DNA from: Paraburkholderia sediminicola
GTDB taxonomy: Bacteria; Pseudomonadota; Gammaproteobacteria; Burkholderiales; Burkholderiaceae
Assembly (NCBI RefSeq): GCF_902859805.1
Contig: NZ_CADIKC010000001.1
Location: forward strand, 1-64,000
Reading direction: 5' to 3'
Length of the DNA stretch: 64,000 nucleotides
This document shows, in pieces, positions 1-8,367 of the stretch. Each line of letters opens with the position of its first letter. The first letter of the stretch is position 1. The position numbers were made by a program, and so were the translations under genes. The notes beneath the pieces were generated by a model. That model saw only the letters and a program-made list of their open reading frames with translations, searched no databases and had not been told where the DNA came from.

Positions 1-1
1 T

Positions 2-196
2 GGGTTGCTGCGCCAGTTTTTGCCCAAAGGAGCAGACCTGTCGAAGTTCTCGCAGCGCCAGCTTGATGCGATCGCGCTGAACCTGAATCGGCGACCTCGA
101 AAAACGCTGGGCTGGCGCAGGCCCGGAGAAGCCTTCATTGAAAACTGCGCCAGGCAAGGGATTGTTATCGACCCGGCTGTTGCACTTGGTATTTGA
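2..196 (+). mobile_element. IS30-family transposase, C-terminal end (cut by window edge)
   Basis: The frame is open from the left edge and stops at TGA 194-196. It encodes about 64 residues that match the end of an IS30-type DDE transposase: the block LLRQFLPKGADLS and, further on, LNRRPRKTLGW, are the conserved tail of that family. The family cuts and pastes its own insertion sequence. The upstream domain lies outside the window, so I cannot say whether the element is intact. No clear terminal inverted repeat is seen right after the stop. Instead the flank runs directly into the inverted-repeat unit that starts at about 206. Confidence 0.75.
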
Positions 197-205
197 AACC
201 GCCAG

Positions 206-315
206 GCAAAAGAAAGCAGCTCAAACCGCTAATGCTAAGTGGGCACCGTGGTTTTCTGCAGGTAGTGGTGCATCTGGAATCTGTGTTCGTGCGTGTGCAT
301 ACGCCAGTGACAAGG
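206..315. repeat. Left arm of a ~110-bp imperfect inverted repeat
   Basis: The reverse complement of this stretch aligns end to end with 742-850, with scattered mismatches and a few single-base gaps. The longest identical block is TTAGCATTAGCGGTTTGAG, and CACTACCTGCAG and CCACGGTGCCC are also shared. The arms bound about 425 bp that hold the GCCATC array. I see no credible gene inside. The unit could be a non-autonomous element or two copies of a dispersed repeat in opposite orientation. Confidence 0.8.
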
Positions 316-468
316 GCATCATACTTCCGGCGGCGCTGCGCGCGCCGAAGAGCCGCTCGTAAAACCACCCGCTACGTCTCGACGCTCGCGTCTCGCCACC
401 GACCTTGGCTGGTCATTGCACCGCTGCAACCTTTGCCATTGCCATTGTCATTGCCAGCCTTCGCCTTC

Positions 469-528
469 GCCATCGCCATCGCCATCGCCATCGCCATCGC
501 CATCGCCATCGCCATCGCCATCGCCATC
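469..528. repeat. GCCATC hexamer tandem array, 10 perfect copies
   Basis: Ten exact copies of GCCATC, flanked on the left by degenerate copies (GCCATT, GCCTTC) from about 433. The unit length is a multiple of three and contains no stop in any frame on either strand, so long spurious reading frames appear here in all directions. I do not count these as genes. Arrays of this kind change copy number by replication slippage. Confidence 0.97.
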
Positions 529-741
529 GCGATTGTGATTGGAACGGCACCTGCAACCGCATCCGTGCCGCGACCGTGATTGCGGGATCCCGCCATATCA
601 TTTGAGGCGGGGTTCCCGCGTGAGTGCAGAGGCGCGTCGCCGAGGCGAAGCCGACGGCCCCCACAAACCCCAACCGAAGCCCGTGGTTTCCCCTGCAGAC
701 CCGTCCGCGACGCACGCAGTGCGGAGTGGGAGCTGATGAAT

Positions 742-850
742 CCTTTGTCACTAACGCGGAATGTGCGAGAACACGGATTCCAGTCGGACCACTACCTGCA
801 GCAGACCACGGTGCCCGCTTAGCATTAGCGGTTTGAGCCGCTTTCTTTGC
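742..850. repeat. Right arm of the ~110-bp imperfect inverted repeat
   Basis: This is the partner of 206-315 in opposite orientation. It runs directly into the hairpin at 855-878 and the sequence that follows it (roughly 880-915). From memory, that following sequence occurs many times in Burkholderia and Paraburkholderia genomes, so the right arm may be the complete copy and the left arm a truncated, inverted one. Confidence 0.8.
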
Positions 851-854
851 TTAT

Positions 855-878
855 CTTTCTTTGCGGCGGCAAAGAAAG
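855..878. repeat. Perfect 10-bp stem hairpin in dispersed-repeat module
   Basis: CTTTCTTTGC (855-864) pairs exactly with GCAAAGAAAG (869-878) around a four-base loop. There is no run of T after it on either strand, so it does not look like a standard terminator. The surrounding module (about 820-915) resembles a dispersed Burkholderia repeat. A short imperfect direct repeat of GATCAAGGAAAGGC (about 928-963) follows before the DUF72 gene. Confidence 0.7.
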
Positions 879-1061
879 TAAGTGCCGCCCCGCACAGGGG
901 CAACGCTAATAGACCACTAACAAATCAAGGAAAGGCACCAAAGCCAGATCAAGGAAAGGCCAACGCCCAAAGCAAACAGAAAAAAAGCGCCGCAAAGGCA
1001 AAAACCCCAAAATACGCTACCCTACCCCTCCCGGCAAAGCCACCAACCCTGGACACGCAAA

Positions 1062-1868
1062 ATGCCATCCCCGAAACCCGGCAAAATCCGAATCGGCATA
1101 GGCGGCTGGACCTACGCTCCCTGGCGAGGCACGTTTTACCCGTCAGACCTGACACAAAGCCGCGAGCTCCAACACGCGAGCCAAAACCTCACATCGATAG
1201 AAATCAACGGCACCTTCTACGGCTTGCAAAAACCTGCAAGCTACGAAAAGTGGTATCAGGAAACGCCCGAAGATTTCGTCTTCTCGCTAAAAGCCCCCCG
1301 CTACGCAACAAACAGAAAAATCCTGGCGGACGCCAACGAAACCATCGAACGTTTCTTCGCCAGCGGCGTGCTACTGCTAAAACAGAAACTAGGCCCGATT
1401 AACTGGCAATTCGCCACCACCAAAAAGTTCGACCCGGAAGACTTCGAAGCCTTCCTGAAACTGCTGCCCGCGAGCATCGAAGGCCAGAAACTAAGGCACG
1501 CCATCGAAGTCCGTAACGACACCTTCAAGACCCCCGAATTCATCGCGCTGGCCAGAAAATACAAAGTCGCCGTCGTGCTGGCTGCCGACAGCGACTACCC
1601 GCAAATTGCCGACATCACCGCGCCATTCGTCTACGCCCGCATCATGGGTACTAGCGACAAGGAAGCCAAAGGTTATTCGGCCAAAGCCCTCGACGCCTGG
1701 GTCGAACGCGCCCGCCAACTCGCCACGGGCACGACACCGGATGACCTCGAAACATCCGCCGCGGCCCCCGCAAAAACCGCGGCGCGCGACGTCTACCTCT
1801 ACGTCATCAGCGGCTTCAAGGAACGCAATCCGGCCGCCGCCATGGCGCTGATCAAACGCCTCGAATAA
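1062..1868 (+). CDS. DUF72 family protein
   Basis: A 268-residue soluble protein of the DUF72 (YecE-like) family, which adopts a TIM-barrel fold. The start IRIGIGGWTYAPWRGTFYP carries the family signature GWxY..W.G.FYP, followed by IEINGTFY and KAPRYAT, which are also typical. The length is normal for the family. The biochemical role is not established. No strong ribosome-binding site precedes the ATG. The first half is richer in AAA and AAC codons than its neighbours. It stands alone between the repeat region and DAHP synthase. The family call is secure, the function unknown. Confidence 0.9.
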   Translation: MPSPKPGKIRIGIGGWTYAPWRGTFYPSDLTQSRELQHASQNLTSIEINGTFYGLQKPASYEKWYQETPEDFVFSLKAPRYATNRKILADANETIERFFASGVLLLKQKLGPINWQFATTKKFDPEDFEAFLKLLPASIEGQKLRHAIEVRNDTFKTPEFIALARKYKVAVVLAADSDYPQIADITAPFVYARIMGTSDKEAKGYSAKALDAWVERARQLATGTTPDDLETSAAAPAKTAARDVYLYVISGFKERNPAAAMALIKRLE

Positions 1869-1980
1869 CGGTCATCCGGCCCACACGCGCGAGTGTCATA
1901 ATCCCGGCAGCGAACCAACGCAACGACACTCACCCATTCAGGCCGCAAGGCCATCTCAACCCAAGGTCCGGGAGACTATT

Positions 1981-3099
1981 TTGAGCGCCATCGACAATCC
2001 TTTGCACGATCAGGAAGTCGGCTCGGCCGACGCCACCCAGGACACCACGCGCATCGACGACGTTCGCATCGGCGCGGTACGTCCGCTGATTTCCCCAGCC
2101 CTGCTGCAGGACGAATTGCCTGTGCCGCCGTCGGTGCAGACGCTCGTCGAGAAAACCCGCGCGGAAATCGCCGATATCCTGCACGGCCGTGACGACCGGC
2201 TCGTGCTGATCGTTGGCCCGTGTTCGATTCACGACCACGACCAGGCAATTGAATACGCCCGCAAGCTCAAGGTCGCGGCGCAAACCTACAAGGACGATCT
2301 GCTGATCGTCATGCGCGTGTACTTCGAGAAGCCGCGCACAACAGTAGGCTGGAAAGGCTATATCAACGATCCGCGTCTCGATGGCAGCTTCCGCATCAAC
2401 GAGGGCTTACGTCTCGCACGGCAACTGCTGCTCGACATCAACGGTCTCGGCTTGCCCACGGCCACCGAATTTCTCGACCTGCTCAGTCCGCAATACATCG
2501 CGGACCTGGTCGCGTGGGGGGCGATCGGCGCGCGCACGACGGAGAGCCAGAGTCATCGGCAGCTTGCATCGGGACTGAGCTGCCCGATCGGCTTCAAGAA
2601 CGGCACGGACGGCGGCGTGCAGATCGCCGCGGACGCCATCGTTGCGGCGCACGCAAGCCATGCGTTCATGGGTATGACCAAAATGGGCATGGCCGCGATC
2701 TTCGAGACGCGTGGCAATGACGACGCGCACGTGATCTTGCGCGGTGGCAAGAAAGGTCCGAATTACGACAGCGCGTCCGTCGACGCAACCTGCGCAGTGC
2801 TCAAATCGGCAGGCCTGCGCGAGCAGGTCATGATCGACTGTTCACATGCGAACTCAGGCAAATCGCATTTGCGTCAACTGGAGGTGGTGCAGGATCTGGC
2901 GCAACAACTCTCGCAGCGCGAGCGCCGCATTCTCGGCGTCATGCTCGAAAGTCATCTGGAGGAAGGTCGTCAGGATCTGAAAACCGGTGTGCCGCTGCGT
3001 TACGGCGTATCGATTACGGACGCCTGCGTGAGCTGGGCGCAAACCGAACCGGCGCTCGAAACGCTGGCCGAAGCGACCCGGAAACGGCGCGCGGGCTGA
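1981..3099 (+). CDS. aroG: 3-deoxy-7-phosphoheptulonate (DAHP) synthase, class I
   Basis: Condenses phosphoenolpyruvate and erythrose 4-phosphate to DAHP, the first step of the shikimate pathway to aromatic amino acids; cytosolic. At 372 residues it is slightly longer than the E. coli isoenzymes because of an N-terminal extension. Visible motifs are VGPCSIHD with the metal-binding Cys, EKPRTTVGWKG, GFKNGTDG, CSHANSGK with the metal-binding His, and MLESHLEEG and SITDAC with the remaining metal ligands. The start is TTG, chosen because GGGAG lies about ten bases upstream and the extension is in frame with no better ATG. Which amino acid inhibits it cannot be read safely from the sequence. It appears monocistronic. 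Confidence 0.93.
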   Translation: MSAIDNPLHDQEVGSADATQDTTRIDDVRIGAVRPLISPALLQDELPVPPSVQTLVEKTRAEIADILHGRDDRLVLIVGPCSIHDHDQAIEYARKLKVAAQTYKDDLLIVMRVYFEKPRTTVGWKGYINDPRLDGSFRINEGLRLARQLLLDINGLGLPTATEFLDLLSPQYIADLVAWGAIGARTTESQSHRQLASGLSCPIGFKNGTDGGVQIAADAIVAAHASHAFMGMTKMGMAAIFETRGNDDAHVILRGGKKGPNYDSASVDATCAVLKSAGLREQVMIDCSHANSGKSHLRQLEVVQDLAQQLSQRERRILGVMLESHLEEGRQDLKTGVPLRYGVSITDACVSWAQTEPALETLAEATRKRRAG

Positions 3100-3300
3100 A
3101 ACCCGCCGTACGGCCTGCACGATCTCGCGCATCCAGTAACCGTCCGATGAGCATCACGCACGATGAGCATCAATAAAGGCTGGAACGCGAGCGTGCACGA
3201 CGCAAATCTGAAGCAAAAACAACATCATAAGCACCACACGCGCCGCACCAGCCACCGATATAACACCCTCACCGGTGTTGGGCAGCGCGTGTTTCCTCAC

Positions 3301-3316
3301 GCCCGATGCATCGGGC
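3301..3316. repeat. 16-bp perfect palindrome downstream of hup
   Basis: GCCCGATG followed directly by its reverse complement CATCGGGC. It lies about 50 bp beyond the hup stop on the minus strand and about 200 bp after aroG on the plus strand, so it could act as a weak transcription end for either. Neither side has a T-run. The rest of 3100-3367 holds nothing else I can support. Confidence 0.35.
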
Positions 3317-3367
3317 ACCGCGCACTAAAACAGCGCGCGTGGATGCTCCAGCGCGAGGCGCGTTGCA

Positions 3368-3646
3368 TTACGACGCGTTGACGGCTTCCTTGAATGCCTT
3401 GCCGGCGGTGAACTTCACCGTCTTGGCTGCGGCGATCTGGATTTCTGCACCGGTCGACGGATTGCGACCCACGCGTGCTGCGCGCGCGCCGGTCGAGAAA
3501 GAACCGAAACCGACCAGTTGCACCGTATCGCCGCCAACCACGGCTTTGGTCACCGCTTCGACGATCGCGTCGATGGTTTGGCCGGTGGCCGCTTTGCTTT
3601 CGCCCGTCGCTGCGGCGACTGCATCAATCAGTTCCTGTTTGTTCAT
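3368..3646 (-). CDS. hupB: DNA-binding protein HU
   Basis: A 92-residue nucleoid protein of the HU/IHF family that bends DNA without strong sequence preference. It begins [15 protein letters not shown], contains VQLVGFGSF and the DNA-contacting arm with [10 protein letters not shown], and ends in the usual helix. Length and composition are typical of HU rather than IHF. I chose the ATG at 3646 because HU proteins begin exactly there and GGGAAG precedes it; an open frame continues upstream but is not HU. A 7-bp inverted repeat (CCGGCGC 3674-3680 with GCGCCGG 3691-3697) lies in the presumed leader and may form an mRNA hairpin. Single gene, minus strand. Confidence 0.95.
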   Translation of the reverse strand: MNKQELIDAVAAATGESKAATGQTIDAIVEAVTKAVVGGDTVQLVGFGSFSTGARAARVGRNPSTGAEIQIAAAKTVKFTAGKAFKEAVNAS

Positions 3647-4247
3647 AGCACTTCCCGTATGGTAATCATGGAACCGGCGCCACATCTGTTGCGCCGGGAC
3701 CGACACACTAACGCATAGGCGCGCATTCGCGCAAACCTTGGATGTAAGCCTTGTATCGCCCGCCCAGCGGCAATTTGACGTTTTTTTGTCCCAAAGTGCT
3801 ATAAGAATCGCGCGCTTACGCATTTCTCCCGCTTTACGGCTCTCCGCGGCGTATCACAATCCGTTGCAATTTCAGTGATTTAGCGGCGGAAAATCGGCTG
3901 CCACCATGCTTTTTTACGATGTTACGGGGGATCGCAAAGATTGACGATTCAGCGCCGCGCCACGCCCAGCAATAAAAATCCGGGAAGAATAAAACAATGA
4001 AAATTCGCCATATTGCAACATGCGCGGCGCTCGCCGGATGGTCTTGAGGACCGGAGCAGCAGGCGATATCGCCTGCGCGGCCCGGATCGGGCGCGGCACA
4101 AATGACCCATCACCGACAATCTCGCAGGGCGTATTTACCGCTCTTTCAACACGCCTGATTTATTTCCGCTGAGAATTCCCTCAAGGTCTCACCGACGTTG
4201 CCGATATACAAAGCTGCGTGTGCGGCGCAAACGTTACAAGGACGGGC
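3647..4247. other. Intergenic stretch with AT-rich segment, mini-ORF and palindrome
   Basis: About 600 bp between the divergent hup and GGDEF-EAL genes. It holds the hup leader hairpin (3674-3697) and a possible plus-strand promoter (TTGACG 3775-3780 and TATAAG 3800-3805, but with a long 19-base spacer). A 16-residue reading frame at 3997-4047 begins like a signal peptide (MKIRHIATCAALAG) and then stops, and a perfect 18-bp palindrome lies at 4059-4076. The mini-ORF may be a leader peptide, a decayed gene start, or chance. Confidence 0.4.
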
Positions 4248-6215
4248 ATGGTTCGGTTAGCCAGATTGAGGGAAGCGCTATCGGTCGCGGAAGGCGACCC
4301 GGAACTCGTGCGCTCGCAACTTCAGGCATTCGGCCGCCAGATACCGTTGCTTTATTTCATCCTCATCGTCAACACGATGGCCGTGGCTGTCACGCATCTG
4401 GGATCGGCGCCGGCGTGGTTGTCCATTTACTTCCCCGGGGCGCTCTGCGCGCTGTGCGTCATCCGTTGCGTGCGCTGGTGGCGCATCCGGCACCGGCCTC
4501 TGACGCACGACAAGGCCGTGCCCGAACTGCGCAAGCTGATCTGGCTCGCGGGCATCTTCGCCGTCGCCTTCAGCAGCTGGTCACTATTACTGTTTCCCTA
4601 CGGCTCAGCCTATGAGCAGGCCCAGGTCGCGTTTTACATGGCGACGACGCTGGTCGGCTGCGTGTTCTGCCTGATGCATCTGCGGGCGGCCGCCCTGCTT
4701 CTGCTATCAATCGTTATCCTGAGCTTTTCGACGTATCTGGTTTCCACGCGCTCGCCTGTCTTCATCGCGATGGCCATCGACATGACGCTGGTCGGCGTCG
4801 CACTCGCCTTCATCATCGAGTTGTATTACCGGACTTTTGCCGGCGTGGTGCATGCGCAGCGCGAATTGCAGGTAAGCCAGGAGAAAACGCAAAGACTCAG
4901 CGACGACAACTTCAGACTGGCGAGCATCGACAGCCTGACCGACCTGCCCAACCGGCGCAGCTTCTTTGCCTCGTTGCGCGCGTTATCGGAGCAGACGCCC
5001 GCTGCCGGTGGCGGCTTCAACGTCGGCCTGATCGATCTCGACGGGTTCAAACAGGTCAACGATATCTACGGACATGCAAGCGGCGACCTCGTGCTGCAGG
5101 AAGTCGGCATGCGCTTGCTGGCGCTCGCGGAACCGGGCATCTTCTTCGCGCGCCTGGGCGGCGACGAGTTCGGCGTGCTGGCCCAGCACAAACTGCCGAA
5201 TGAGACGCTCGTCGAGTTGGGAGAGCGCATCTGCGAAACGCTCGGCCAGCCCTATCGGGTGGCCGGCAATGTCGCCGAACTGACCGGAACGATCGGCTGG
5301 GCCGCGTTTCCTGAAGCGGGCACGACAGTCCAGCAGGTTTTCGAACGCGCCGACGCCGCCTTGTACGTCGGCAAGGAAGGGCGCCGCGGTACGCCTGTGA
5401 TCTTCTCGACGGAACATGAGACCCGCATCCGGCGCTCGAGCCTCGTCGCCCAGGAACTCCGCCATGCGGACCTGGAGTCGGAACTGTTCCTCGAGTTTCA
5501 ACCGATCTACGACGTGCTCACACAACGCACCATCGGCATGGAGGCGCTCGGGCGCTGGCACAACGCGCGGCTAGGCGCAGTCAGGCCAGAGGAATTCATT
5601 CGGATTGCCGAGCGTACCGATCTGATTCTGCGCGTCACCGAAGTGCTGCTGCGCAAAGCGCTGGATGAAGCATCGCGCTGGCCGTCCGACCTCTATCTGT
5701 CGTTCAATCTCTCCGCGATCGATATTTCGACTTCGCCGCGCGCTCGCCGCCTGGTCGATATCGTGCTGGGCAGCGGCGTGCCCGCGCATCACGTCAACTT
5801 CGAGATTACGGAAACCGCCGTCACGCGCGATTTCGAGCAGGCCCACTGCTCGCTGACGATGATCAAGCAAGCCGGCTGCCGCGTCTCGCTCGACGATTTC
5901 GGCACCGGTTATTCGAGCCTCAGCTACGTGCATCGCCTGCCCTTCGATACGATCAAGATCGACCGCAGCTTCATGACCGACGTGGATTCCAATAGCGCGT
6001 CGAAGAAGATCGTCAAGTCGGTGCTGGATCTGTGCAGAAACCTCGGACTTGAATGCATCGTGGAAGGACTCGAGACGTCGTCGCAAGCCGACGTCGTCAA
6101 GGCGCTGGGCGCTCGCGCGCTGCAGGGCTATCTGTTCGGCAGGCCGATGCGGGCAAGCGCCGTGCCGGCCTATCTGCAGACCATGCTTGGGCAAGGTGAC
6201 GTCGTCGAGACGTAG
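4248..6215 (+). CDS. Membrane-anchored GGDEF-EAL cyclic-di-GMP protein
   Basis: A 655-residue inner-membrane protein with about six hydrophobic segments in residues ~30-200, a short coiled linker, a GGDEF domain (motif near residue 303) and an EAL domain (motif near residue 431). GGDEF is intact (RLGGDEF), so cyclic-di-GMP synthesis is possible; no RxxD inhibitory site is seen just before it. The EAL domain keeps the expected residues: EALGRW, SFNLSAID, FEITET, DDFGTGYSS, KIDRSF, VEGLET and QGYLFG. Phosphodiesterase activity is therefore likely. I chose the ATG at 4248 because AAGGA precedes it; an in-frame GTG lies 30 bases upstream. No partner gene is adjacent, and the signal sensed is unknown. 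Confidence 0.92.
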   Translation: MVRLARLREALSVAEGDPELVRSQLQAFGRQIPLLYFILIVNTMAVAVTHLGSAPAWLSIYFPGALCALCVIRCVRWWRIRHRPLTHDKAVPELRKLIWLAGIFAVAFSSWSLLLFPYGSAYEQAQVAFYMATTLVGCVFCLMHLRAAALLLLSIVILSFSTYLVSTRSPVFIAMAIDMTLVGVALAFIIELYYRTFAGVVHAQRELQVSQEKTQRLSDDNFRLASIDSLTDLPNRRSFFASLRALSEQTPAAGGGFNVGLIDLDGFKQVNDIYGHASGDLVLQEVGMRLLALAEPGIFFARLGGDEFGVLAQHKLPNETLVELGERICETLGQPYRVAGNVAELTGTIGWAAFPEAGTTVQQVFERADAALYVGKEGRRGTPVIFSTEHETRIRRSSLVAQELRHADLESELFLEFQPIYDVLTQRTIGMEALGRWHNARLGAVRPEEFIRIAERTDLILRVTEVLLRKALDEASRWPSDLYLSFNLSAIDISTSPRARRLVDIVLGSGVPAHHVNFEITETAVTRDFEQAHCSLTMIKQAGCRVSLDDFGTGYSSLSYVHRLPFDTIKIDRSFMTDVDSNSASKKIVKSVLDLCRNLGLECIVEGLETSSQADVVKALGARALQGYLFGRPMRASAVPAYLQTMLGQGDVVET

Positions 6216-6290
6216 AGGCTCTCCTCCCCTGCCTCGTGCGGACCAGCACGACACGCGCACCGCACACGTGCACGAAACCGCGCGACTAAC

Positions 6291-7019
6291 CTAACGCGGC
6301 ACAGTGTCGTATTCCAGCTCCGGATACCAGTCGCTGCCGCGGCCGCCGGGGGTCATGTCGAGCACCGTCCAGATCGGCATCACATCGGGTGCGCCGCGCG
6401 GATCCTGACCCGGGTCCGCTGTCGACGGTCCCATCTCCTCGGCCCAGAAGTGCCGCACCGTCCCGCCTGAACGCGTGAACACGTTGAAGGCGGGATTGTC
6501 GCCGCCATCCGGAACTTCGGCGGCGTAGTCGCGGTTGAACGTGTTGCCGCCCGACGAATACAGCCGCAGGTGCCGCCAGCCGCGCTCTTTCTTGAAGGCC
6601 ACCAGCTTGTCGATTGGCGAGCGGCCGATCACCGCAAAGGCCACGCGTTGCAATATGTCGGGCATTTCGCCGTCGTACGCGCTCAGGAGCGAAGTGCACA
6701 TCGAACAGGGGCGCTCGCGCTGCGGGCCGAACATCCAGTTGTAGGTGACGAGGGTGTCATGCGCGCCGAACATTTCGGAAAGCGTCACCGGGCCTGCCTC
6801 GCCCTCGAAGAGATAGTCTTGAGGCACGATACCGCCCGGCGGCAGCGCGCGGCGCTGGGCGGCCACACGTTCGATATGGCGGCGTAATTCGATTTCCTCG
6901 GCCAGCAGGTCGTTGCGCGCGCTGCGATATTCGGCGCTCTCGCCCGGAAAGCGCGCGGGAGATTCGGCCAGCAGCCGGGCCGGTTTCAACGTTTGTGCAG
7001 ATGGGTCTACAGCATTCAT
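6291..7019 (-). CDS. DUF899 thioredoxin-like protein
   Basis: A 242-residue cytosolic protein of the DUF899 family, which has a thioredoxin-like fold. The core VTYNWMFGPQRERPCSMC carries a CxxC pair (CSMC) at the position expected for the redox site, followed by SGGNTFNRDY and the C-terminal VFTRSGGTVRHFW block. The ATG at 7019 follows a strong ribosome-binding site (GGAGGTGGCTG). It is divergent from a GcvA-like LysR regulator 272 bp away, which probably controls it. The substrate is unknown; members are often described as dithiol-disulfide isomerases, but that is an inference from fold. Confidence 0.85.
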   Translation of the reverse strand: MNAVDPSAQTLKPARLLAESPARFPGESAEYRSARNDLLAEEIELRRHIERVAAQRRALPPGGIVPQDYLFEGEAGPVTLSEMFGAHDTLVTYNWMFGPQRERPCSMCTSLLSAYDGEMPDILQRVAFAVIGRSPIDKLVAFKKERGWRHLRLYSSGGNTFNRDYAAEVPDGGDNPAFNVFTRSGGTVRHFWAEEMGPSTADPGQDPRGAPDVMPIWTVLDMTPGGRGSDWYPELEYDTVPR

Positions 7020-7291
7020 CAGCCACCTCCTGTTGCGGCAACAAGGATTAAGGGCCCGATAGCGGCACGGCGTGACGCGACGCGACGCAGCCGCAAGCGC
7101 ATCTTTTGCCCTTATATAGCCACGACGAACGGCTTGGCGGCGAATCGACAACGCCGGCGAAATATTTTGCGCCGCCTACGCGGCGGCAATCGAAACCTCA
7201 TTGCAAGGTATCCTTTCCCGAAACAGCATGCGCGCGCCGGCGCACTTTTGCACCGTCACGGCGTCCGCCGCGCCGCCTATGAGGATGCCCC

Positions 7292-8254
7292 ATGCCGCTT
7301 CGTCTGCCCCCGCTGCCCGCGCTTCGTTTTTTCGAAGCGGCCGGCAGGCATCAGAGTTTCAAGCTCGCCGCCGCGGAACTGAACGTCACGCCGAGTGCGA
7401 TTAGCCACGGCATCGTCGGCCTCGAACAATCGCTCGGCGTCGAACTGTTCGTGCGCGAGCCGCGCGGAATTTCGCTGACGACGGCGGGCGCCGACTATCT
7501 GTCGTACGTATCCGAAGCCTTTTCGCTGATCGCGATCGGCACGCAGCGCCTGCCGAACCACCGCGCGAATCGCCCGATCGCGCTGAGTTGCGCGCCTACG
7601 CTCGCCTCGCGCTGGCTGTTGCCGCGCCTCGCCGCCTTTCGTGCGCGCTGGCCGGATGCGAACGTCACCGTCGATACCTCGCACCGTCAGGTCGGTTTTC
7701 CCGTCGACGGTTTCGATTTCGCCATTCGCCTGAGCCGCGCCCCGGTCGCGGGAACCGCGTGGACGCGTCTGTTCGGCGAACGCCTGGTGCCGGTGTGCAG
7801 CCCCGCGTACGTGGATAACCTGCGCGACGCGCATGGCAACATCGATCTGCGTCACGCGACGTTCATTCACGTGAACTCGGCGAGCGAGGACTGGCAGGCA
7901 TGGTTCGACGGGGTCGCTATAGACGGAACCGCCACAGACGGCATCGACCTGAACGACGGCCTGCGCGTCGACACGATCCAGCTCGCTTTCGAAGCCGCGA
8001 GCATGGGCCTCGGCGTCGCACTCGGCAGACGGCCGCTGGTGGACTGCGATCTCGCGAGCGGCGCGCTCGTCGAAGCCAGTCCACACACGATTGCCTCCTC
8101 CACGGCATATTGGCTGGTGAGCGCGCAAAACACGGAAAGCGCGGCGAATCGCCCGGAACTGTCTGACTTCAAACGCTGGCTGCTCAGCGAGGCTGAACCG
8201 TTCACCAATCCATCCGATACTGCCGACGCGGAATCGCACGGCGCCAACCACTAG
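7292..8254 (+). CDS. LysR-family transcriptional regulator, GcvA-like
   Basis: A 320-residue regulator. The N-terminal winged helix-turn-helix (ALRFFEAAGRHQSFKLAAAELNVTPSAIS) is followed by a periplasmic-binding-protein-like effector domain. The pattern LPALRFFEAAGRH and the two-residue step after the helix are typical of the GcvA branch. The start is preceded by GAGGATG. It is divergent from the DUF899 gene, the classic layout for a LysR protein and its target, and the shared 272-bp gap should hold its binding site. The effector is not apparent. Confidence 0.9.
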   Translation: MPLRLPPLPALRFFEAAGRHQSFKLAAAELNVTPSAISHGIVGLEQSLGVELFVREPRGISLTTAGADYLSYVSEAFSLIAIGTQRLPNHRANRPIALSCAPTLASRWLLPRLAAFRARWPDANVTVDTSHRQVGFPVDGFDFAIRLSRAPVAGTAWTRLFGERLVPVCSPAYVDNLRDAHGNIDLRHATFIHVNSASEDWQAWFDGVAIDGTATDGIDLNDGLRVDTIQLAFEAASMGLGVALGRRPLVDCDLASGALVEASPHTIASSTAYWLVSAQNTESAANRPELSDFKRWLLSEAEPFTNPSDTADAESHGANH

Positions 8255-8367
8255 ACCCTGCACGCCCCCTGCCTGGACAGGTGAGCCACGCTCACCCGTC
8301 GTCAAAATCTTTTCTTTTGCCGCTTCTGACGCTCGCTGCGACCATGGTGTCCAAGGAGATCAGAACC

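Noticed and set aside
469..528. Possible CRISPR array
   Set aside because: The unit is six bases with no spacers and no cas genes are present.
193..751. Long open frames on both strands rich in Ala-Ile, His-Arg, Trp-Arg or Met-Ala repeats
   Set aside because: They are produced by the GCCATC array, which has no stop in any frame; no ribosome-binding site or family similarity.
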